DNA from: a virus | Direction: 5' to 3' (one strand) | IMG/VR virus record: IMGVR_UViG_3300025327_000178 | Location: 1 to 20,114 of that record | DNA: 20,114 nt | In this document: one piece after another, positions 12,732-18,179 of the stretch | Layout: each line of letters opens with the position of its first letter | Numbering within the stretch: the first letter of the stretch is position 1 | The notes under the pieces: model-generated | Told to the model about the DNA's origin: nothing | The model's input: only the letters and a program-made list of their open reading frames with translations | The model's database searches: none | Made by a program: the position numbers and the translations under genes

Positions 12732-12773
12732 GACGCGCGCCGAAAGAGGCGCCGAGGCCCCCCGCAGGGGGAA

Positions 12774-12804
12774 GGGAGGTCCGCGAGGTTGCGGGCAACC
12801 TCCC
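12774..12804 (+). promoter_or_regulatory. mutually exclusive hairpins before capsid gene
   Basis: Two foldings compete. GAGGTTGC (12785-12792) pairs perfectly with GCAACCTC (12795-12802) around a 2-base centre (in RNA a few central pairs would open). Alternatively GGGAGGT (12774-12780) pairs with ACCTCCC (12798-12804) enclosing CCGC/GCGG. Smaller hairpins precede it (GCGCC/GGCGC at 12737-12752, CCCCC/GGGGG at 12759-12771). The arrangement resembles an attenuator or switch in the capsid leader, but function is unproven. Confidence 0.45.
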
Positions 12805-12819
12805 GTGAGATGAGTGGTT

Positions 12820-12838
12820 TCCGCATCTTACGGAGGGG
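12820..12838 (+). promoter_or_regulatory. capsid gene ribosome-binding site in small hairpin
   Basis: The strong Shine-Dalgarno GGAGGGG (12832-12838) sits 8 bases before the capsid ATG at 12847. TCCG (12820-12823) can pair with CGGA (12831-12834), partly covering it. This site decides for ATG 12847 over the in-frame GTG 12814. Confidence 0.5.
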
Positions 12839-12846
12839 ACCGCGAC

Positions 12847-13755
12847 ATGGCTGACAGCATCACTGCCGTACAGATCAAGGCGTACACCGAGCTGGTGCTC
12901 ATGCGAGCGCAGCAGACGGAGAGCCGGCTGCGCGGCTGGGCGCGGACCGAGGACAACGTCCGCGGGGAGTCGGTGTCGTTCGACCGGATCGGCATGGTCG
13001 AGATGGCCCCCAAGCCGGGCCAGAACGCCCCGACCCCGAACATGGACCCCCAGCACACGCGGCGCTGGGCCACCCTGGCGCCCTATCAGGCCAACATCTA
13101 CCTGGACCGCAGCATCAAGCCCACCCTGATCACGGATCCCACCAGCGATTACGTGAAGGCCCTGGCGGCCGCCATCGGCCGGCAGTGGGATCGGTTCGTG
13201 CTCCAGGCCGCCTTGGGCACGGCGATCACTGGGCCCATCGGCCCGGGCGGCGACGCCACGCATTCGGGCACCGAGACCTGGCCCGTGACGGACCGGAAGG
13301 CTGTCTCCCACCGGATCGCCTCCGGCGCCGTGGGGCTGACCATCGCCAAGCTGCGCCAGGCCAAGAACATCCTGGACGCGCTGATGGTGGGCAGCGACCG
13401 GGTGTTCGTGTGGGATTCCTTCGGGCAGGAGAACCTGCTGGCCACCACCGAGGTCACCAGCGCGGATTACAACACCGTGCGGGCCCTGGTCAAAGGCGAC
13501 GTCAACACCTACCTGGGGTTCGACTTCACGATGGTGGATTCGGCCCTCATGTCCGTGACCGCCGGCGTGGTCTCGGGGGTCGCCATGGAACGCGGCGCCG
13601 TGGGCCTGGGCATCGGCGAGGACAAGACCATCCGCATCTCCGAGCGCCCGGACCTGTCGTACTCCTGGCAGGTCTACGGCGAGCTCATGGGCGGCGCCGT
13701 GCGGCGCGATGGCGAGCGCGTGGTGGAGGTCCAGTACCTGCAGGAGAACCTGTAA
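12847..13755 (+). CDS. major capsid protein
   Basis: A 302-residue protein with the features of the HK97-fold capsid family of BPP-1-like short-tailed phages (Phage_capsid_2 type). It has an N-terminal helix ITAVQIKAYTELVLMRAQQT, ESRLRGWARTEDNVRGESVS with FDRIG, then a P-domain helix VGLTIAKLRQAKNILDALMV, the RVFVWDSFGQENLLATTEVT strand-helix region and a beta-rich A-domain. The ending RISERPDLSYSWQVYGELMG, VRRDGERVVEVQYLQEN is typical for these capsids. It forms the icosahedral shell. The start ATG 12847 follows a strong ribosome-binding site, in keeping with high expression. No maturation protease is fused or adjacent. Confidence 0.85.
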   Translation: MADSITAVQIKAYTELVLMRAQQTESRLRGWARTEDNVRGESVSFDRIGMVEMAPKPGQNAPTPNMDPQHTRRWATLAPYQANIYLDRSIKPTLITDPTSDYVKALAAAIGRQWDRFVLQAALGTAITGPIGPGGDATHSGTETWPVTDRKAVSHRIASGAVGLTIAKLRQAKNILDALMVGSDRVFVWDSFGQENLLATTEVTSADYNTVRALVKGDVNTYLGFDFTMVDSALMSVTAGVVSGVAMERGAVGLGIGEDKTIRISERPDLSYSWQVYGELMGGAVRRDGERVVEVQYLQENL

Positions 13756-13756
13756 C

Positions 13757-13771
13757 CCCGCCCGCGGCGGG
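13757..13771 (+). other. short GC hairpin after capsid gene
   Basis: CCCGCC (13757-13762) and GGCGGG (13766-13771) form a 6-bp stem with a 3-base loop directly after the capsid stop, followed by GGAGGG (13777-13782), the ribosome-binding site of the cement gene. There is no U-run. Confidence 0.5.
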
Positions 13772-13790
13772 TGAATGGAGGGTGTGACGC

Positions 13791-14297
13791 ATGGCCGTCC
13801 GCACCGATTACAGCACCCAGTACACCCAGGAGCAGCAGGCGCCGAAGATCCAGGACTTCGTCACGCAGAACTTCGGCCTGCAGGTCCTGCCCTTCGATTT
13901 CACCATGGGCTCTGTGGCCGGCGACATCGGGTCCACCGTCGCGCTGCGGCGCCTGCCCTCGGGGCAGGTGTACCTGTTCCCCACGCTCTCCCGCATGAGC
14001 TGGTCGGCGTTCGGTGCCGCCCGGACCCTGGACATCGGCTATGCCGCCTACACGGGCTTCGACCTGGTGGCCGTGGTGGCCGATGACAACCTCTTCGATG
14101 ACAACGTGGACGTGTCGTCGGCCGGGGATGCCTACCTCGGCTCCGACTACGTGGCGGCCACCATCGCCAACACCGGCGGCTTCAGCCTGTTCAACAGCCA
14201 GACCGGCGTGACGATCCTGGCCACCGTGGCCGGCGATACGATCCCGGCGGCGGCGCAGCTCCACGGATTCCTGGTCATCTGCCAGGTCTCGCCGTAG
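13791..14297 (+). CDS. capsid cement/decoration-like protein
   Basis: A 168-residue beta-rich protein (DFTMGSVAGDIGSTVALRRL, then LSRMSWSAFGAARTLDIGYA and LHGFLVICQV) without signal peptide or membrane segment. It follows the major capsid gene directly, where BPP-1 encodes its jellyroll cement protein Bbp16. The GAAR-TLDIGY and SSAGDAYLGSDYVAA segments resemble that type of protein. It would sit on the capsid outer surface and stabilise the shell. Start ATG 13791 has GGAGGG eight bases upstream. The assignment mixes gene order with pattern recall, so a different minor head protein remains possible. Confidence 0.65.
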   Translation: MAVRTDYSTQYTQEQQAPKIQDFVTQNFGLQVLPFDFTMGSVAGDIGSTVALRRLPSGQVYLFPTLSRMSWSAFGAARTLDIGYAAYTGFDLVAVVADDNLFDDNVDVSSAGDAYLGSDYVAATIANTGGFSLFNSQTGVTILATVAGDTIPAAAQLHGFLVICQVSP

Positions 14298-14311
14298 CAC
14301 GCGACCCTTAG

Positions 14312-14343
14312 CAGGGGGCCCGGGGATCGGCCCCGGGCCCCTG
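14312..14343 (+). terminator. strong GC stem-loop, terminator-like
   Basis: CAGGGGGCCCGGGG (14312-14325) pairs with CCCCGGGCCCCTG (14331-14343): 13 bp with one bulged G and an ATCGG loop. It is the strongest hairpin in the window and lies between the head genes and the envelope cassette. It lacks a U-run, so termination may be partial or it may stabilise the 3' end of the head transcript. Its 3' arm runs into GGAGG, the ribosome-binding site of the next gene. Confidence 0.55.
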
Positions 14344-14353
14344 GAGGCGCCCG

Positions 14354-14830
14354 ATGAAGAAGACGCTGCTGATCGCCTTGGTGTCCCTCCTGCTGGTGGC
14401 GGGCACGCTGTGGGCCACCGATGGCACCTGGCTCTACCCCATTCCGACCCTGGGCGGGATCACCGCGGGGGACGTGATCATCGTGGATGCGGCGGGACTG
14501 CGTCTGACGAACAACAGCCGCATCCGCCTGCTGGCCGCCACGCCGCCCACCTGCGCGGCGACCTACGCCGGGTGCGGCACCACGCACACCATCCGGGGCA
14601 ATGATTCCGCGGGGGTCATCACCCTGGGGGGCACCGTGGCGACGACATTGAGCTTGACATTCAACACCGCCTGGACCGCGGCGCCATCCTGTCTCGCCCA
14701 GAAGCAAACCGGCACCGCCGGCAGCGTGGTGCAACAGGTGGATACCGGGACGACCACCATGAATATCATCGTGGCCACCGGGGTCGCCACCAACGATCGG
14801 ATCGCCTACCAGTGCATGGGCACGGCTTAG
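14354..14830 (+). CDS. signal-peptide protein, fibre-like beta domain
   Basis: A 158-residue protein with a clear signal peptide: basic MKK, hydrophobic TLLIALVSLLLVAGT and a cleavage site near LWA-TDG (residues 20-22). The mature part is threonine/alanine-rich and beta-sheeted (GGTVATTLSLTFNTAWTAAP, then TMNIIVATGVATNDRIAYQC). This F-x-x-A-W-x-x-A-P-x-C and GD/ND-R-I-A-Y-x-C pattern is one I associate with repeat-like domains in phage fibre or surface proteins. Export is unusual for a virion protein, so it may act in the host periplasm or envelope. GGAGG at 14343-14347 supports ATG 14354. Its end overlaps the O-antigen ligase-like gene. Confidence 0.65.
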   Translation: MKKTLLIALVSLLLVAGTLWATDGTWLYPIPTLGGITAGDVIIVDAAGLRLTNNSRIRLLAATPPTCAATYAGCGTTHTIRGNDSAGVITLGGTVATTLSLTFNTAWTAAPSCLAQKQTGTAGSVVQQVDTGTTTMNIIVATGVATNDRIAYQCMGTA

Positions 14831-15828
14831 CCATCCGCGGCGCACTCCTGGCAGCCCTGATGGCCATCGTGCCCCTCTGGTACGGCCTGGCGGCCACCCC
14901 GGCCGGCCATCTCGTCGTCCAGGCCGTCCCCGTGTCCTACGTCCTGCTGATGGGGATGCTCTTGGCCGTCTGCGCCTCGTCGGGCGACCTCTGGGCTGGG
15001 CTCCTGGGGGCCTACCTGATCCTCCGGATGCTGGTCACGCCCTTTCCCGATGGGTTCAATACCGTCGTGTTCGCCATCCTCGGCCTGGGCCTTTACGCCG
15101 GTGCCGGCGCGCTGGGGAACCCTTGGCGCCTGCGCCTGCGCTGCGTGGCGCTGGCCGTGGGCCTGGTGCAGGCGGCCTGGGTGATCGCCCACGCCGCTGG
15201 CCTGCCGGGGTTCACCTGGGGCGCCTGGTCTGGCGGCACGCTGGGCAACTCGAACTATGCGGGGGCCTACCTGGCCATCGCCTCCGTCTGGTCGCCCGTC
15301 TGGCTCCTGCCGGCCTTCGCCATCGGCATCCTGGCCACCAAGTCCTTCTTGGCGGCCCTGGCGGCCACAGCGGCCGCCGCCGTGCGGTTCCCTTGGGGCT
15401 GGCGGTGGATCCTGTCGGGAGGCGCCTTCGTGGCCCTCGCCTGGTGGCACCGCGGCGGGGGCCTCCAACCCGTCTTCGAGCGCCTCCTCATCTGGCGCTG
15501 GGCGGTCACCGAGTGGGCCCGGGGTGGTCTGGTCTTCGGCAAGGGCATCGGGTCGTGGGGCATGGCCCAGCCTCGCGTTGGGCAGCACCAACGCTTTGAC
15601 GCAGCGCACAATGACCTGTTGCAGCTTGGGTATGAGGGGGGTCTGGTCGCGCTGGCCCTGGTGGGAGCCTGGCTCTGGTCCCACCGCCGGGCCTTCCAGG
15701 CGCCCGAGTCCGCCGCCCTGCTGGCGGCCGTGCTGATCGAGTCCCTGGGCATGTTCCCCTTCCAGCTTCCCGCCGTGGCCGTGCTGGCGCTGCCGGCGCT
15801 GGCGTTCGCCACCCGGAGGGCCCCATGA
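14812..15828 (+). CDS. O-antigen ligase/polymerase-like membrane protein (Wzy_C)
   Basis: A 338-residue polytopic membrane protein with about nine to ten hydrophobic segments (roughly residues 8-25, 33-56, 58-76, 81-100, 108-130, 146-168, 172-190, 195-210, 272-290, 298-335). The WaaL/Wzy_C signature is visible: GTLGNSNYAGAYLAIAS near 143, ERLLIWRWAVTEW and VFGKGIGSWG near 225-248, then AHNDLLQLGYEGGLVALAL from residue 265, whose AHN corresponds to the conserved periplasmic histidine. This family moves polymerised glycans from undecaprenyl carriers to lipid A-core or polymerises them. It is shorter than most cellular members. The GTG 14812 start lies 19 bases inside the preceding gene with no ribosome-binding site, so coupling is likely; ATG 14860 is an alternative. 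No other glycan genes lie nearby. Confidence 0.75.
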   Translation: MHGHGLAIRGALLAALMAIVPLWYGLAATPAGHLVVQAVPVSYVLLMGMLLAVCASSGDLWAGLLGAYLILRMLVTPFPDGFNTVVFAILGLGLYAGAGALGNPWRLRLRCVALAVGLVQAAWVIAHAAGLPGFTWGAWSGGTLGNSNYAGAYLAIASVWSPVWLLPAFAIGILATKSFLAALAATAAAAVRFPWGWRWILSGGAFVALAWWHRGGGLQPVFERLLIWRWAVTEWARGGLVFGKGIGSWGMAQPRVGQHQRFDAAHNDLLQLGYEGGLVALALVGAWLWSHRRAFQAPESAALLAAVLIESLGMFPFQLPAVAVLALPALAFATRRAP

Positions 15829-16202
15829 AACGTCCGCTCCTGATGGCCCTGGCCATCCTGTCCGGCTGGCTCCTGGCGTTCACCTGGCCCCAGGACTGGA
15901 CCCTCGGCTACCCGTTCGCCACCGGGTCCGTCACCGTGACGCCCTACGCGGCGGTCAACCTGCCGGCCACGGTCTGCCGGCCCGGGGGCACGACCGGCGA
16001 ACCCGAGTACCCGGGCATGATCCAGGTCCTCACGGGGGCCATGTTCCTGAAACTGGGGGTGACGGCGGGCACGCCGGCCTCGACCGACAACAATTTCGCC
16101 ATCGGCGACGTCATGGTCGTCGCCCAGCCCTCGCGCGTGCGCGCGGTCGGCAACGCCGCCACGGGCACCCTGATCGTCACCTGCTTCGCGCCGACACGGT
16201 GA
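15825..16202 (+). CDS. second signal-peptide protein, 125 aa
   Basis: ATG overlaps the ligase-like stop (ATGA). A basic start MKR, the hydrophobic segment PLLMALAILSGWLLAFT, and a mature beta-rich part (TGSVTVTPYAAVNLPATVCR, then IQVLTGAMFLKLGVTAG and TGTLIVTCFAP) with two cysteines that could form a disulphide. Its leader and first mature residues (W-T-L-G-Y-P-x-x-T-G) resemble those of the protein encoded at 14354 (W-L-Y-P-x-x-T-L-G-G), suggesting paralogy or shared function. It is probably exported. I recognise no named family. The three genes 14354-16202 form a coupled envelope cassette. Confidence 0.65.
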   Translation: MKRPLLMALAILSGWLLAFTWPQDWTLGYPFATGSVTVTPYAAVNLPATVCRPGGTTGEPEYPGMIQVLTGAMFLKLGVTAGTPASTDNNFAIGDVMVVAQPSRVRAVGNAATGTLIVTCFAPTR

Positions 16203-16205
16203 GGC

Positions 16206-16913
16206 ATGGCCTTTCCCACCATCTTGGGCCAGCGGGAGTCCAGCCAGACGACCGCCACCTCGTCGCACGCGGTCTCCCGTTCGGCGGGCGTGCCGGGGCG
16301 GTTCGTCGTCGTCCTGTTCGGCTACGTCATCACGGGCCAGACGATCACTTGGCCCGCAGGCTACGCCCCCATCACCGGCTTCAAGAACGAGCAGACCAAC
16401 CGCTGCATGGATGCCGCGTGGCACATCGACAGCGGGGCGGAGAGCACGACGATCACCGTGGGCACGAGTTCCAACACCAAGTCGTGCCACCTGAGTTACA
16501 GCATCGCCGGGGCCGAGAACGCCACCGCCCCCGCCATTGGCACGGCGGCCACGGCCACCAATGCGAACCCCGATCCGCCCTCGATCACCCCCGGCGGCGG
16601 GCCGCAAGACTTTCTCTTCCTTGCCCTCTTCGTCCAGGGGGGGGAGGAAGACGACGACGATACCTGGTGCAACAACGCCCCGAGCAGCCCGGCCTATGGG
16701 GCCCTCGTCCAGAAGACCACGGGCACGGGCGGACTCCCCACCACGAACGCGCAGATCGCCTCCGCCTCCCGGCAGGCGAACGTCACAACCGAGGACCCGA
16801 ATACTTTCAACACCGACCAATCGCTGGCCTGGACGAGCCAGATGATCGCCATCTACCCCGCCATGAACCCCGAGGAGACACGGGCCGGTCGGGCGATGCT
16901 GAGCGTCCCATGA
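16206..16913 (+). CDS. beta-rich phage structural protein
   Basis: A 235-residue soluble protein without signal peptide. It starts MAFPTILGQRESSQTTATSS and is mainly beta strand (GRFVVVLFGYVITGQTITWP AGY..., split here by position: 31-55). The GQTITWPAGY motif and the middle GAESTTITVGTSSNT stretch are of the kind seen in phage tail, fibre or head-fibre beta-sandwich proteins. An acidic loop EEDDDD follows FVQGG near residue 140. No catalytic motif is recognised. Position after the envelope cassette and before the large structural proteins suggests a virion component. It ends in an ATGA overlap. Confidence 0.6.
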   Translation: MAFPTILGQRESSQTTATSSHAVSRSAGVPGRFVVVLFGYVITGQTITWPAGYAPITGFKNEQTNRCMDAAWHIDSGAESTTITVGTSSNTKSCHLSYSIAGAENATAPAIGTAATATNANPDPPSITPGGGPQDFLFLALFVQGGEEDDDDTWCNNAPSSPAYGALVQKTTGTGGLPTTNAQIASASRQANVTTEDPNTFNTDQSLAWTSQMIAIYPAMNPEETRAGRAMLSVP

Positions 16914-17071
16914 GCCCCCACGCCCCACGCCACACCGGCCGCCGCCGCCAAGATCGTGTCCACTGGTGGCTGGCGCGGGTGGTGGCGCCAGTGCTGGCGG
17001 CGCTGGCGGCGAGTTCGTACTTCTGGCGGTTCCTGGCGGAGTGGCTGCTGCCGGTGACGCAGGGGAAGTGA
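16910..17071 (+). CDS. small single-span membrane protein
   Basis: A 53-residue ORF from ATG 16910 (ATGA overlap). A strongly basic N-terminus (SPHAPRHTGRRRQDRVHWW) precedes one hydrophobic helix (LARVVAPVLAALAASSYFWR, then FLAEWLL). The positive-inside rule puts the N-terminus in the cytoplasm. It could be a holin-like or other small envelope protein, but there is no endolysin or spanin next to it, so I leave it as a membrane protein of unknown role. The frame is open far upstream only as a shadow of the preceding gene. Confidence 0.55.
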   Translation: MSPHAPRHTGRRRQDRVHWWLARVVAPVLAALAASSYFWRFLAEWLLPVTQGK

Positions 17072-17072
17072 G

Positions 17073-18179
17073 ATGACCGACTTCGCACGCGGCCTGTTTG
17101 GTGATACGGGGATCACCCTTGACGGTGTGACGCCGACCATGACGAATTTCGTGCTGGACGCGGCCACGGACGCCGCGGAGTGGGTGTTCCAGATGCCCGA
17201 GGCCGCGACGATCACGACCATCCTCTTCCGATACGGCCTACGCACGGGGACCCCACCGACGTTCAAGGCCAGTTTGCAGGGGGTGAACAACACAACAGGG
17301 GCCCCCAACGGCACCATTCTCGGCGGCGGCAGTCCCGCATCCGTGACGTTCACCCCACCCGCAGACGCCACATGGGACGGCACTATCCGCGCCGTCACGT
17401 TAGATAACAGCATCGCGCTCACGCGGGGGCAACTCGTCGCCATCGTGATCGCCTATGACTCCGGAACGATTGACGGGACCAATAATAGTTCGTACACGAC
17501 GCACATCACGCAGCTTGGACCTGTTCACGTGCGGCCCTACGCGATCCAGAACAACGCCGGATCACGGGCCCACCAGTCCGAGAAAGCCGTCTTCGGCCTG
17601 CGGAGCGCCAGCAAAACCTATGGGTTCCCGCTGAAGGCCTACACGACCACCCTGTTCGATGACGCCGATACTCCCGACGAGTATGCGATGAGGTTCAACT
17701 TCGACGCAGGGTACGGATCGACGTTTACGGTGGCCGGCGGTCGTTTGTCGTGGCGGGTCGGCGCGGCCGCACTGACATCGACGCTCACGCTCTACGATGG
17801 GACCACGGCCCTGCAAACCGTGACGATCGACCACAGCGAACTCACCACGTCGCAAAACACCGAACGCCTATGCTCCTTTTACTTTGACGAGGTTACACTG
17901 TCCACGCTGAACTTTGGGAGCGAGTATCGACTGAGCCTGTTCCTCAACAGCGGCGGCGCGACAGGGCAGGACGATGCCTTGGACACACTGGAGTTCGAGA
18001 CGGCTGGCGACCTGACCTGTCTGCCCTATGGTACGCAGTGCTACCTGTCCACCCGCACCGATGCGGGCGCATGGACGGACGTGCCCACCCGGCGGCCGGT
18101 GATGGGGCTGTACTTGGGGGACTGGACGGCCGGTGGAGCGGCGCAACCCGTAGGCCAAGCGCTGGCAACGTATCTATGA
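17073..18179 (+). CDS. large beta-rich virion protein
   Basis: A 368-residue protein built from two similar-sized beta-rich halves. Residues 1-190 start with TDFARGLFGDTGITLDG and contain RYGLRTGTPPTFKASLQGVN and a TGAPNGTILGGG loop. The second half includes FNFDAGYGSTFTVAGGRLSW, TLTLYDGTTALQTVTIDHSE and STLNFGSEYRLSLFLNSGG. The pattern (strands with G-x-P-x-G-T loops) is that of carbohydrate-binding-module-like beta sandwiches often found in phage tail or fibre proteins. No enzyme motif is seen. It ends GDWTAGGAAQPVGQALATYL and overlaps the tailspike-like gene by ATGA. From about 17400 on, GC is visibly lower than in the head genes. Confidence 0.6.
   Translation: MTDFARGLFGDTGITLDGVTPTMTNFVLDAATDAAEWVFQMPEAATITTILFRYGLRTGTPPTFKASLQGVNNTTGAPNGTILGGGSPASVTFTPPADATWDGTIRAVTLDNSIALTRGQLVAIVIAYDSGTIDGTNNSSYTTHITQLGPVHVRPYAIQNNAGSRAHQSEKAVFGLRSASKTYGFPLKAYTTTLFDDADTPDEYAMRFNFDAGYGSTFTVAGGRLSWRVGAAALTSTLTLYDGTTALQTVTIDHSELTTSQNTERLCSFYFDEVTLSTLNFGSEYRLSLFLNSGGATGQDDALDTLEFETAGDLTCLPYGTQCYLSTRTDAGAWTDVPTRRPVMGLYLGDWTAGGAAQPVGQALATYL

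Noticed and set aside
14312-14343. A definite Rho-independent terminator
   Set aside because: The stem is strong but no U-run follows; it is kept only as terminator-like.
14812-15828. Host O-antigen locus or prophage boundary
   Set aside because: The ligase-like gene overlaps exported-protein genes on both sides and the operon continues with phage structural genes; no host glycan genes or attachment site are seen.
15267-16928. A 553-codon open frame on the minus strand
   Set aside because: It crosses three well-supported + strand genes and reads as repetitive glycine/arginine-rich sequence.
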